Source of the DNA: Rhynchospora pubera
Taxonomy: Eukaryota; Streptophyta; Magnoliopsida; Poales; Cyperaceae
DNA: 64,000 bases
Assembly (NCBI GenBank): GCA_028095005.1
Contig: CM051459.1
Span: forward strand, 198,377,902 to 198,441,901
Reading direction: 5' to 3'
Below are positions 34,160 to 46,499 of this stretch, piece by piece. The position numbers and the translations under genes are program-made. Under the pieces are notes generated by a model. It was not told the DNA's origin. It ran no database searches and was given only the letters and a program-made list of their open reading frames with translations. Every line of letters starts with the position of its first letter. The stretch's first letter is position 1.

Positions 34160-35432
34160 AAATATTTAAAATTGAAAATATGCCGTTTAACTAATTATTT
34201 TTATGCCACTACAAACTAATAAAACTTAATTTTTATGCCATCAATAATTATTGAAATTAGAGGTATGCCATCGAAAGAAATACTTAGTTTTATATCATGA
34301 TAAATCAATAAAAAATAGTTTTATGCCACTACAAAAATAATAAAATTATCAATATAATAGCAAACACATTGAATAGTTTAATAAATATTTTTAACATCCA
34401 ATAATTAAAATTATCGCCATTATCACCATTCTGTATTGAAGTCGTTTATAGGTTTTTTTTTTTTTTTGGTCATTTGGGTTATTGGGTATCCACTAATGAT
34501 AAAAATGCTCATCCAAATTTAGTCAGGGTGCAAAGTCGAATATGTTTAATTGGCTTTATTGAAATATAATCACCGAAAATAATTTTTTTTTATTAAGCAA
34601 GTCCATCCCTGTCTGGTAGTGATAGTTCAAAAATCTTTGGCCCTTGACCCGTTCTTTGAAAGACCGTCGTAAAATCCGGACCAGACCGGCCCTTCAAAGG
34701 ACTTTTCGATGGACAAGGGTCTAGAAGGGCCGGATTTTGAAAGAGTCGGGTCTAATTTTTTTCAAAGACGGATGTTGAAGGGGCGGATCCAACCTAATCG
34801 TCCAATAGTAGTGACTATTTAATCATAATAGGACGATAGAGATTAAAAAACTATTAAAAAATTAAATATTGGTATTATTTTAGAAGGACTAGAAGTACCA
34901 AGGACCTATAAAGGCCGGATTTTCGAAGGGCCGGTCTCGTATTTCAAAAAACAAACCAGTCTAACCCGTCCCATCTCGACCCTTTTTCTTAACCCGGTCC
35001 GATCCGGCCCTTCTACCAAACCCGTCAAGTCCGGTCCTTTAAAATCCGGCCCGGCCCTTTTGCCTTTCACTAAGTACAAACACATGCATGTATTTTAATT
35101 TTAATTTTATCTCTTCTTCATAATAGAATAGAGGACCATAAAAATCTGAAATTGGATAAATCTTAAACCATTTTTGCACGTATCATCCATAATTTCACAT
35201 ATCTAGAACTCACAATCAATATAAAAATTCAAAGAACGGTCAAACATAGAAAATAACCGGCTCAATTTTGATGAAACAAATTTCAATCAACAGTAAGTGA
35301 CTGATATACCGGTACTGAATTTATGATATGTGTTATATCTGAAAGATAAATGCTTTTCAAGCTGAATGGAATGATGTCAAAATATTAGAAAATTATTTAC
35401 CAGATAAAAGATATGTTATATAATATAAAGAG
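34160..35432. other. Spacer with GGCCCG-rich stretch, no gene seen
   Basis: AT-rich sequence upstream of the BTB gene. A stretch at 34630-35060 has repeated, partly inverted GGGCCGGAT and CCGGCCCTT motifs and probably derives from a decayed transposon. I could not define its ends. Confidence 0.4.
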
Positions 35433-35842
35433 GAAGTTTAATATGCACTACAGTGCATAGGGCACTCCGTGCACCACGGACTTTTTCGTGGATATTTTTG
35501 TAAATTGACAAATCTAATTTAACCAATCTAATCTACATTTTGAAATCTCATAGAAAACCAAATTTTATAATTTTTTAGATTTTATTACTATTTTTTTCGA
35601 ATTTTTTAATACATGCCATTTTTGGAAAATTGTAAATAGTACAATATTCCAAAAATGGCATGTTTTTAAAAATTCGAAAAAAATAGTAATAAAATCTTAA
35701 AAATTGTAAATTTTGGTTTGGTATGAGATTTCAATATGTAGATTAGATTGGTTAAATTAGATTTGTCAATTTATAAAAATATTTCCGAAAAAGTCCGTGG
35801 TGCACGGAATGCTCTATGCACTATGGTGCATATTAAACTTTC
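35433..35842. mobile_element. Near-perfect palindromic MITE
   Basis: Two arms of about 190 bp (35433-35625 and 35650-35842) are almost exact reverse complements, from GAAGTTTAATATGCAC at the left edge to GTGCATATTAAACTTTC at the right. They meet around CCATTTTTGGAAAATTG. The whole unit could form one long hairpin. No coding content. Confidence 0.9.
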
Positions 35843-36047
35843 TCATAATATAAAAGATGTAATGATGATTGAACAGTACCATAACAAAAAATAAATAACA
35901 CTTTAATTTAATCGCCAAATGTCCGTCAACAGATTTTTGTGAGAAACTACAATGGTATTGGTATAGGAATAGGGGAGAAAGAATGCTGACAGATGAAACT
36001 TGTCCAGTGTGCTACCTATGAAATACTATGCTTCAAAGAATTCATTG

Positions 36048-36078
36048 AACTCAAGTTAGCGTGCCTACGGGCTTTCAT

Positions 36079-36128
<50 letters not shown>

Positions 36129-36137
36129 AAGTTAGCG
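36048..36137 (+). mobile_element. Ultra-short poly(A) retroposon, GCCTACGGGC head
   Basis: AACTCAAGTTAGCG is duplicated at 36048-36061 and 36124-36137. The insert is an 18-bp head (TGCCTACGGGCTTTCATC) followed by about 44 A. The head shares its core with the insert at 11962-11998. The long uninterrupted poly(A) suggests a young insertion. Confidence 0.8.
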
Positions 36138-36488
36138 GGACCATTTAATATTTATCAGCTCATTATTTATCATATCATCAATTTTGATCTAGGTGTGAAT
36201 TCTTATAACCTTAAACCAAACTAACAACTGGAACTTAAAATATTTAGAAATTTGAATACTCATTCAAAATATCACGAAATCGTCATAAAAAAAAATTAAG
36301 AGACTGAGATAGATAGAGAGAGATGTTGTCCGTGGTAAAAAAAAATGTCCAATGCGGCCGACCTCTAAGAAATTAGGAAAGAAACCCGGCGATACTCGCG
36401 CTTGTCGTTGCGAGGCTCGAGGATTTACATCTCCGATTTTTTCAGATCGCCGGCATGCGGGTCACCTTCTATATCGTCCTCCTTGACG

Positions 36489-36785
36489 ATGCGCAGCGAA
36501 CAATGGACAGAACTTGATGAAGACGGATATCTATGGACTCGTTTTGGTGAGGAGAGCAAAGATCTTTTGCCGATTGCCGTGGTGGATCAGTCTACCGTCA
36601 GAAAATCAAGGAATAGATTTGGTTTCAAAGCCTTGAGAGAGGGGAATTGGTCAGAGTACCAAAGAAATCTCATTCTTTTCTTCCAAAGCAGAAAAGCATA
36701 CGGAGCACAATTTAATGGGCTAAACCATAAAGAAATGAGAAGGATGCATGTACTGCATCTACACAATAATGGATGCTCTCATTAA
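36489..36785 (+). CDS. Hypothetical 98-aa protein, doubtful
   Basis: A frame starting MRSEQWTELDEDGYLWTRFG and ending HLHNNGCSH. The local composition is less AT-rich than the surroundings and the frame stays open upstream for 29 codons without an ATG. The stretch DGYLWTRFGEES loosely recalls the DGYRWRKYGQK start of a WRKY domain, but the downstream Cys and His zinc ligands are absent. It could be a decayed gene piece, a 5' exon or chance. I do not assign a function. Confidence 0.25.
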   Translation: MRSEQWTELDEDGYLWTRFGEESKDLLPIAVVDQSTVRKSRNRFGFKALREGNWSEYQRNLILFFQSRKAYGAQFNGLNHKEMRRMHVLHLHNNGCSH

Positions 36786-37221
36786 ATTCCATACACCAAG
36801 TTCACAGTAAAAACATAGGAAGCAGTGGTATGGTGGGACCCACTGTTGTCTCCCCTAATGAGGTTTGGAAGAAATGTGGTACGCAACAGTGTAACCATCT
36901 ATGCAAGTGCCACGATACAAGTATGTTCCTATAGGAACCACAACCCGTTTTCTGTGTAAACTTAGCTAGGAAAGCACATATATTATTGATGAAACATCCG
37001 GTTACAACACAAACTATAAATAGAGTAGCCACTTATGTTTCTTATTATGCGAGACAACGTGACTTGTACGGCAGATATTACATTGCACGGAGAGTTGCAT
37101 AAATCGATCAACAGAAAATCAATAAAATAGCACTGTTCATCTCGAAAGCAAACCTTATATATAGTATAAATAAATAATAGTACAACATCGGCGCAGCAAG
37201 TCTGGGACATTGTTGAAAATG
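36786..37221. other. Spacer, no gene seen
   Basis: No supported frame or element ends. It links the doubtful small frame to the element at 37231. Confidence 0.4.
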
Positions 37222-37783
37222 GCTTCCAAGCGAAGGTTTAAACAGTGGATGACGGACTCGTAGCGGACATGCTAATATCATAGCGGATAGCGGGTATTTA
37301 GCTGCTGCTATCGGACCATAGCGGATTTACACACACAAGTGTATTTTGAAGGTCTAGTTTAGTCTAAAATAAAAAATTAAAATAATTTCAAGCAACTAAT
37401 TAACGCTAACTAAAATTATATTTATTTTCTATGCATATTTGACCATTAAATTTTAAGAATTTGAAAATGTTCAAAACATAAAAATTGTGTCCAATTTTGT
37501 AAACTTTCCATAGAACTTTGGATCACGTAAATCGAAATTCGTATGCGAAAGTTATGCCCAAAATACTACTGCTATATCAACAAATTATAAACCGCACCGC
37601 TATTTCCGCTATTATACCGCTATATCACCCGCTATTTTCCGCTATATCACCGCTATACCCCGCCATTGCCCGCTATAGGTCGCGCTATCGGACGGGCTGC
37701 TAAATCTGTAGCGTTGTAGCGGTGTACCAAATAGCACCGCTATTGCGGCCGCTACGGCCGCTATTTAAACCTTTGCTTCCAAG
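37222..37783. mobile_element. DNA transposon derivative with 9-bp target duplication
   Basis: GCTTCCAAG flanks the element (37222-37230 and 37775-37783). The 544-bp body has termini CGAAGGTTTAAA and TTTAAACCTTT, followed inward by many CCGCTAT or ATAGCGG units, mostly inverted between the two ends. A 9-bp duplication suggests a Mutator-type element, though an 8-bp hAT reading is possible. No coding capacity. Confidence 0.75.
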
Positions 37784-38252
37784 AAATTAATTGCGTACCA
37801 GATTAATGCCTTGTATTAATTTGGAAAATTGCCGGCATTTGTTGGCCATAAAAAAAAAAAGGGAATTAATTAGAATATCTTAACTTTCACTTTGTGGGAC
37901 AAGTCAAATTTAGAAAATGTTTTAGTGTGAAATGTGAAGCCCCTCATTGAATATCTCAAGGCTTAGTACTAACTTTTCCAAAGTTTTGAAGTTTTTGTGT
38001 CTAAACTAAATAGGATTAAAAGGGTTTATATCCGATTTTGAAGATCTGAAGGTTTAGTGGAAAAGAGATGAAAAGTGCCAAATGGTAATCTGTTCGTTTG
38101 TCAGTCATATCAATCGGACTGAGCCGTTGGATCAGCTAGTTAGCTTTACTATGAAATCAAATGAACGGGTTAGCTAGTTAGCTTTACTATGAAATCAGAA
38201 TTCAGTATTACGATTCAGGTGTGAGGTATGAGGTGTTCTCTGGCTAGAGTAT
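37784..38252. other. Spacer, no gene seen
   Basis: A 25-bp segment containing GGTTAGCTAGTTAGC-like sequence occurs twice (about 38133-38160 and 38168-38195). Nothing else notable. Confidence 0.35.
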
Positions 38253-38486
38253 GGGTGTGTTTGGTAAGAGGTGAATAAGCCTTATTCCGAATAAGGCTTA
38301 TTCGGGATGTTGCCAAACGTCTTTTGAATAAGCCTTATTCCGAATAAGGCTTATTCAACACTCTTATTCTAATACCACCTCTATGGTTGAATAAGCTTAT
38401 TCGGAGAGAGGAGAGAGGAGAGAGGAGAGAGAAAAGCTTATTCCGAATTCCGAATAAGCTTATTCGGTAGGTTGCCAAACACACCC
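38253..38486. mobile_element. MITE rich in GAATAAGCCTTATTC palindromes
   Basis: 234 bp with termini GGGTGTGTTTGGTAA and TTGCCAAACACACCC, flanked by TAT on each side (a TA or TAT duplication). The interior holds repeated GAATAAGCCTTATTC-type palindromes and a GGAGAGA run. Confidence 0.85.
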
Positions 38487-41201
38487 TATACTTCATTACC
38501 TTGCGTTTGCTTCATCGAAACATATATTAATCCGGGGTTATTGGATCCGGATCCGTTACTGTTCATAAGCACTGTTGGCGAACAGTAACCGGATCTGGAC
38601 CGTTCATCTCTTCCTATCGATCATGGCCGCTCGATTGAGTTCATCGCTTTCGTCCGATCGATTTCTTCTGGAGACTTCTTACTCTCTCTCTTTCTCTCGC
38701 AGAAACCCTCTACGGACGGGGCAGATGAGATCAACCATGTGAGAGGTGTACGGAGGCCCTGTCGCAGCCACTCAACAAACCGCACATTTCTCTCTCTCTC
38801 TCTCTCCTCACGGCACACTGCATAGAGCTCAGTTCCTCTTTCTTCTCTTTTCCAACGCCTCTCCTGGTGATAAAGAGAGAAACATTTTCGTTTTTCATCG
38901 CTTGATTCTGGCGATCTACGAGCTTGCCTCGCAAAGCGACCTGCAAAAATGGAATCGTCAGATGCTTCGCTTTCAGATGAGTACAGCTTGAGATTGGCAT
39001 GCTTTTGTTTTCCGTTCAGAGATCTGATTCAGTACCTTTTCTCCTTTTCATTTGCGCTAGGGTTTGTCTCTCTTTCTCACATCACTGCAATTTTTGATTT
39101 CAGGCAATCATAGTTACAATCTCTGTGCTTGCTTCGCCGATCAATGTTATTTGGCCATCGAGTAGAACTAGAGGCGCAAGGGCATAAACTCCTCTTTGAA
39201 AATCTGTCGTCCCCTTTCTTATATTTTCTGATAAATGCTTCTTCAACTTTTTTTTTTAGGGTGTGGATTTTGGTCCATATCACTATATCAGTAATTTTCT
39301 TTCATAAACGAAATATGTCATTTTTTTTTAGATTTTAGTTTACACCATCAAATATGGACCTGCGAGTTCTGCCATTTATGATTTCATATTTTAATATTGA
39401 CATCTGATTATGTTTTCTGACATGGAGTTGCTATTCATGTGGTACATTGTGATACACTTTCTAAGGAGTCAGGTAAGCCTCTATTAGTTCTCAAATTAAT
39501 AAATTATATTTATAGAATATTCAGGAAATAAATATTTATGTTTCTATGTGTAGTACTTGGTTGTTTTGATTGATCTGTTTGTTTCTTATAGTTTTTCAGG
39601 TAACTTGCTACTGAGGATTAAATATGGCAGTTCACAATCTCTCTCTATTGCATTTAAATGATTTCAGCGTTGTAAGTCCAATCTAAATAATATGTAAACA
39701 TCGACTGTTCTGGAAAATATTTTCGCATAGGTAGTTTTATTGTGCACATAATGTTCTCTGATTATTTTTTCAACTACGTTATAGATAATAACTACATCTG
39801 ATATATTCCTGAGCATGTGCCAGCACTTGCTCCTTTGTAGGTATGCTATGAGTGCAACTATCTTGCTACATATCATCTGAAGGTTGGTTCTATTTTATGG
39901 CATTTGTAAATGTACTTAAATGCATTGATTATGATGAGCTTTAGGTCTTCAACTGATACTAATATAAGCTGCCAACAAGTTCAATAGTTGGGTCAAGTAT
40001 TATTGTAATTTTTAGGAAAAGTAGATATGATCTTCGCCGTTAATTTGATGACAAGAACAGCCTGGTGATTTATAAGATGAAAATATCATCCTTGAGCAAA
40101 CAAAAAATTGGCAACTCAACCTTAATTTCATGACAAAAAGTAATTTTTTTGTGTTAAATGGTCATCTAATGAGCATCTTCATGATAGTTATTGATATGAA
40201 AAAGAACTCGGTACAAATTTATATAGTTGAATGCGACCTTAGTGTTTGCAAGAAACCTAATCCATGGTTTGACTGGAGGTTCGGTGCTCGGCAATTTCAT
40301 CTTTGCTTTCCATGATTTGAGTTCATTCATCATTTTTCCTCTTTCTTTTGTCTTTTCTCGATGGTTTCCATTTGAGGGTAACAAAACCATGATCCAAAAG
40401 AACCTGGTCATGAACTGCAATTAGGCATCCTGCTTTTTTTTTTTTTTCTTTTATCATTCTCTTGCTGTTGTTCGTTGGTTGCCAGTATTTCTTTCTCTTA
40501 ATTATCTAATTAGGGGTATTCTCCTCTTTTTGTTATGATAAATTTTTGGAGTTTAGCTCCCGATTGAATTAATATTTTTCTTTCCGATTGCAGGTTTAAC
40601 CATTTGTGAATAGATTTGCGGGTTGCTTTCTTTTTCAGTGTTAATTGGCTATTTTATTGGTGCGAATCTTAATTGGTAGTTTTATTTTTTAGAGCACAAG
40701 TTTACATAGATCAATGGTGGTGCTGGCCGTCTAAAAAAATTGTACCAGTGTTGTTCACTGTTTTTTCAGAGTTAATCAATTATTTCCTTCTTGGCTTCTC
40801 AAACTGGTACCAGTGTTGTTCACTGTTTAATCCAATTTATAATTGCCTATATATATATATATATATATTCTTTGCACTGATTGTGGCCAAGTTAATTCTT
40901 GCCTTTTAATTTGTTTGTTCTTTATAATTAATCAATCTGCAAGTTCTTTTATTTTATCGATTGCAGCAATAAGCAAAGTTATCCTCAATTTGTATTAGAA
41001 CTGTCTAAGATATGTACTTTTCTATTCGTGATTGAGAATTTATGTAGTATCGAAATAATATTGTTTATAATTTTCAAGACAATGTGAACATTAATTGGAA
41101 CTTTCCTTTTGTATTGTGTATATATTTCTCAATTGATGGTATCTCCAAAAAAAATATTAAAATTAGCTAACATAAGCTTTTAAGAAATAAAAAAAAGGTA
41201 G
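38487..41201 (+). other. Possible Helitron interior with a gene-like leader
   Basis: No continuous coding region. Sequence at 38600-39200 looks like a plant gene leader: CTCTCTC-rich, with an ATG context at 38949 (MESSDASLSDE) followed by a possible GTACAG donor. I find no clear continuation exons in the following 2 kb of AT-rich sequence. With the Helitron end at 41228 this may be a captured gene fragment. A possible 5' terminus is A^TC at about 38606 or 39637; neither is convincing. Confidence 0.3.
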
Positions 41202-41229
41202 TTCGCGCAACGCGCGAAACCCCGCTAGT
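41202..41229 (+). mobile_element. Helitron 3' terminus
   Basis: A 7-bp hairpin (TTCGCGC, loop AAC, GCGCGAA at 41202-41218) is followed six bases later by CTAG and then T (41225-41229). A GC-rich hairpin upstream of CTRR, with insertion before T, is the hallmark of plant Helitron 3' ends. Confidence 0.7.
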
Positions 41230-41699
41230 TAGTATTATTCCCATATTAAACAATAATCGAAATGATTTGACGAAGTAAAAAAAGGCATAATTTAAGGGGA
41301 CAACAGTCCGTCAATGTTTCTCTTTATTAGAAGTGTTTACTTCTGTTTATGATGGTCGCATGATATCGAATTTCATAGTTTGTATTCACAAACTAAATTT
41401 ACTGTAGTATTGCTTTTGACACTGACAATTCTAGCAATTGCTTTCAATATGTATGCAGCAATGTTTTGTTTCCATGAAATTAGTGCAGAAGCCTTATATT
41501 CAACACAATTCAAAAGGGAACAGACCTTTTTTTTTCCTTCTCTGTTACAAACTTTTGAACATTGCATCTTCCTAAACTATTTTCTTGTTTACTACAAACT
41601 TATCAAAGTTTGCTTCTAGAATTCTACTTCTACCTAGCAAATGCGACAGCAAGAGACTGTTGAGCCATAGCAAAAGAAGCCTAGACTGCTTTTCTGCTT

Positions 41700-42200
41700 G
41701 AAAGAATTTCAATAACAAGAGAGACTGTTGTTGGCAATGCCATTTCTGGCCTGTAAAATGAATTATAAAAAAAAATCAAATAAATGTAAGAGAGCACCTC
41801 CTCAAAGACCATCTATTCAACATAAAACCATGCAATCTAGGTCATGAGAAACTTCTGTTATCTTTGTCTTAAATCATTCCCAAACTACCCTCCGTACTCA
41901 ATTTAAATAATTTCCAAGTTTCACTCAATTTATAGCATTAAAATAGAGGCTGTTATGAATTATGATAACCTAAACACATCACTTACACTCCCTATTAAAC
42001 AGGGAATTAGAGCTGAGTAAAAAAGAATTACCAGCCTTAATTCTAGTGGCTAGATCTGTTCTGATATTAGCCAGTTCTGCCTGAGAGAACTTCCTTTTAT
42101 TATACTTTAATGCTAGCACTGACACATTTTTCAAGGCAGCAATCACTGCTACATGCTTCTTCAGCCATTTAGGGAAACAATTGGTAGCTAAAAGCACTTA
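41700..42200 (-). pseudogene. Decayed copy of the L7Ae/Rpp38-like gene
   Basis: Matches the 61.8-62.4 kb gene. The central exon equivalent (42200 to about 42036) encodes LLATNCFPKWLKKHVAVIAA and on. Its first codon after the old acceptor is TAA, the GT donor after ATTAAG has become GC, and the upstream exon present at 62826-62957 is missing. The terminal exon (from 41750) reads ARNGIANN instead of ARNR. These defects suggest it is non-functional. Confidence 0.75.
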
Positions 42201-42812
42201 CTAAATTGGTATAGAACATAATAAAATTGTGGTTCTTCTTTTGTAAAAAAGTAGGGTGCATTGCAGGACCTCAAAGGAAAAAGAAGCTCCATTAAGCACT
42301 TATTAATCCAATTGGCAAAGGTTAGCCCACATTTTGGACACCCAATACCTTATTCATTCTCAGCTTGCAGTCGATGCATTTCACCAAAGATCAAATGAAG
42401 ACAAAAAAATGGAACAAAATAATCACAATGCAGGTCAAAACCCACTGCTTGGTACTCCATCTGATACGAAGTGAACTGCCGCCTTTGTATATGACAGAAG
42501 CAGCTGAAAGGCCTAAGAAAAATACCAAACCAGTAAGCTTCTTAACATATACACCAGTTCTAACACTTCTGTGATGCTTTCAATTGCAAGCCACCTTTAG
42601 TATTATGGTAAATTCAGTGCACTAACAGCTCCCTTGTACTGGTATTAGAGCAAAACAAAAAGCAAAAAAAAAAAAAAAAGGAATAAACAAAATTGTTGTA
42701 TACTATGTCTTCTTTCACCATTTCTACTTCGAAACCACATCAACCACCAACATTTCCAAACAAGAATAAATGTTCTATAAAATCTCTTTTCTGTTAATAA
42801 TTAACAGTTCTT

Positions 42813-45800
42813 CTACCAATAATCCCGACATGAACAAACCCCATCCCTAAATTGGTGAAACCTCCTCACATCCCTCAAAACAATCTCTCTCCCTTCCATT
42901 TTCGAAAGAAACTTGGCTGTTTCATGACAATCATTACATACTCTAAGGTTTTTGGTGACCCTAATTGTGGTCCCTGGAATAGTGCTCATTAAACCAAATG
43001 CAATTGCCAATTTCTCGCTATGCCCACATAAAATTTGCTCTTTCTCTGCCTCGTCTACATCATGTATCACACATGAGAGATCAGGTTTGTATCCATTTCT
43101 CTTCATTTTATCCCATAAACTAGCCAAAAATGAATGAATATGGTAACTTTCTGGGTGGGATGACTCACCAACCATAAATTGGTGGATCCTATTGCCTAAT
43201 TCAATCCAACTACACCCTGGTTCCTTTTTCACATTGTTGAGGCGCATCAGAGTTCTCACCTCTGTTGCCTTCTTCCATTGGCCAGCAGCCGCATAGATAT
43301 TTGATAGTAGCACATAATGACTAGCTTCATCAGGCTCAAGCTCAAATATATGCTGAGCAGCAATGGACCCAAGTTTAACATTTTTATGAATCCGACATGC
43401 ACCTAATAGGCTGCTCCATGCCCCAGCCAAGTGGGGCCCAGGATCCATTGAGGAGATAAGGTCATGAGCTTTGTTTAACTCGCCAGCACGACCTAGGAGA
43501 TCAATCAAACATGCAATATGGTCTGGAGTTGGTTCCACCCCGTATCTTGATTTCATCTCATGGAATAGACCAAGTCCATGGTGAACCATGCCAGAGTGAC
43601 TGCAGGCCGCCAGCACAGCAATAAACGTTACCTCGCTTGGTTTGGCTTCTTTGCTCAAAATCATTTCATCAAACACTTTTATTGCTTCTTCTCCATGCCC
43701 AAGCATACCATATGCCATGATCAACACATTCCATGTTATCCAGTTTCTTTTGGGCATTTTGTTAAACACTTTTCTACAAAGTTCAAGAGAACCACATTTC
43801 CCGTACATGTCAACCAATGCACTTCCCACAGCCACGTCATCATTTAGCCCATGCCTGATTGAAAATCCATGTATCTCCTTCCCCTTTGCTAATGCTGCAA
43901 GGGACCCACATGGAGGTAGCACAGTTATCAAAGTAACATTGTTTGGTTTCAAGCCATTATTCTCACTTTGCATCTCTAATAGCAGCTCAAATGCCTCACT
44001 TACTGTACCAGATACTACATGACCAGCTATCAAAGTGTTCCAAGAAACAACATCTTTAGCATCCATTGAAGAAAATATTTTCCTAGAAACATCCATCTTA
44101 CCTACTCTAGCATACATATCCATTAAAGCATTCTGGACAAATCTATCTCCTTCCATGCCCCTTACAACCACATAACCATGAATGGCTTCTTTCCTTTCAA
44201 AAGCATTGCATTTCACACAAGCCGGCAACACACTAGCTAGTGTGATTTCGTTTGGCTGTAACCCTGCTATGACCTCCATATCCACAAACAATTTTAATGC
44301 CTCTTCATCTAGTCCATTTTGTGCATAACCCGATATCATCGCATTCCACAGACCATGTCTTTGGACTGGCACTTGGTTGAACACCAATCGTCCTGCTTCA
44401 ACCCGGCCCAAATTGCAGTACATGTCAATCAAAGCACTGGCCACAAATGGGTTATCAAATAGATTCTCATTCTTCAAAACATATGCATGAATTTCTCGAC
44501 CAGTGTTTAACAGATCAAGCTTAGAACATGCTGGGAGAATACTTGATATAGTAAACTCATCTGGTATTATCTCAGTTGTTTGCATCATCTCATAAAGGGC
44601 CTCAAGAGAAAGGGTAAATTGGTCATTTTGCACAAGCGAGCTCATCATGCTATTCCATGTTACGATGTCACGGTTCTGGAAGCAATGAAATATCAAAATA
44701 GAGTCTTGAATTTGCCCTAATTTGGCATACATTGAAATTAGGGCATTGTAGGTAAATCTTTTATCATCAGTAAAGATCCCGTTACGAAGACCATAGGCAT
44801 GAACCTCCCTACCTAGCTGTAGACCAACTGACTCGGTGATATTTGAACATGCTGAAAGGATACTTACAAGAGTGAATGAGCTTATTTCAGAGCATTCTTT
44901 TAGCATTAAACGCAGTGCATCAAGTGCTGCGCCCCACTCATTGTACAGACAGAGTACTGCTATTAGGGAATTCCATGACACCTGTTAATCAATAGTTTTG
45001 TTCATCAAGCTCAGTCAAGGCCCTGGTAGTACTTTTACTTGATGCAGGTAATTTAAGCATCACCAAAGATATCCAAAAAAAAAACTGTCTTATTGTGTTT
45101 ATTTCCTCTGTTTGAACTGTTTTTGTCTTTTTTAAACCGAGGGAAAAAAATAAGGAAATAATAGGTGAGGAACATCTTTCTAGACAAAAGTGCAAAAAAC
45201 AGATCTAATGGGTACACAGAGCAGTTACCAAAAGAACCTCTCATCTTGTGAGATTCAGACTATGTCCCCATGGGGCCTTCTGTTGGACACTCTAGAGTAT
45301 TACCAGGTCCAGTACTACACCATACATATTATGCTTCATAACCCAGATATTCCTATGTATTATTTCCAAAATAGCAACTCCTGTAATCAAAATTTAAGTT
45401 TTATTTTGTATAATGAAGTCCTATAGCTCATCCAATTTTAGTACCTGACAACTCGAGGCATAGAGAAATTTGATGATAGCTGATAGCATAATGTTTTTCT
45501 AGAACAAGTTTGAAGGTCTCGCAAATTATATTCAATTCCAGTAACTTGCCAAGAACTAACCTGGTCTCTCTGTGACATTTTGTCAAACACCCTGAGCGCA
45601 CTGCCGAGCTCACCGCACCGTGCATACATTGTCACAAGCGTGTTACTGACAGTCACCGGTGAATCGTGGTATCCATGTTTAACAGCAGATGCGTGTAGCT
45701 GTTGCCCCACTGAGAGCTGCCGAAGACCTGACGCGGCCTTCAACGCTGCAGGGAAGGCAAAATTGTCCGGTGCCACGCCGGCATTGCACATGGAGATATA

Positions 45801-45941
45801 TGTGGAGAGTGCAGCGTGGTAATTCTCTTCGCGTGCATGAGAGCGGAGCGTTTCGACCCATAATAGTTGGTTTTGGGTTTTAGAAGGAGAAGGGAAGGTG
45901 GGAGGAGAGGTGATAAGAGGAGGAGAGGAGCAGTGCACCAT
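42813..45941 (-). CDS. OTP84: PLS-class PPR protein with DYW domain, OTP84-like
   Basis: Two exons (45941-45561 and 44981-42813), 2,550 nt, 849 aa. The intron splits RDQ|VSWNSL, in phase. A Ser/Pro-rich N-terminus (MVHCSSPPLITSPP) looks like an organelle transit peptide. It is followed by a long PPR tract with repeated WNAMISGYAQNG-type and VGSALVDMYGKCG-type units, E/E+ motifs (GAWSSLLGACRIHKN, EPGCSWIE) and a C-terminal DYW deaminase with HSEKLAIAF (about 781), CNDCH (about 809) and terminal CSCRDYW. These are the zinc and catalytic residues expected for C-to-U editing. From memory, overall similarity is highest to Arabidopsis OTP84, which edits plastid ndh and psbZ transcripts. Orthology is inferred. 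The gene looks intact. Confidence 0.92.
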
Positions 45942-46499
45942 TAGAATGGTAATGAGAATTTAGAGGTGGAGTGTGAATTGAGTGGGGATAGGGAGAGAGA
46001 TTGGGTTTGGAATTGAGCATGTGTCGTTAGTTGTAACGATAAACGGGGTGGACCCGCCTGTCAGGGACCGATATGGGTAACTAAATTCGCTGCTGAGCGT
46101 CAGAGCGTGTAAGATTCCTTATTTCCTCTTGTGGCGATGTGCGAACGGGAAATGTTATAGTTCGGGATAAGTCATTTTTTTGCTTAAATTTTTATAACAG
46201 GCTTAAGTTAATTTTTTATTTTTATTTGTATTAAATTGAACATTTAATATTTAAAATAGGATAAAATCAGTCTCCAAAAATTTTAAAAGAAGTTAAATTA
46301 ATTGCTAAAAGGAAGCCCACATAGATTTTTTTTAAAGAAAAAGTTTAAGAAACACATAAATTTATTTGGAACAAAATTTTTATTCTTTAATAAAAATAAA
46401 AAATATTTTTTTTTCAAAAATTACACATAAAAGTTAATATTTTCTAATAATTTTACATTCTATTTTTTTTTACCGCAAAATGTGAGAAAGACATTTTTC
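45942..46499. other. PPR promoter side and AT-rich spacer
   Basis: Upstream region of the PPR gene followed by AT-rich sequence. No supported gene or element ends. Confidence 0.4.

Noticed and set aside
34600..35060. GGCCCGG-rich stretch as a possible CpG-like promoter or gene
   Set aside because: It consists of repeated inverted GGGCCGGAT-like motifs without a frame; more likely a decayed transposon with undefined ends.
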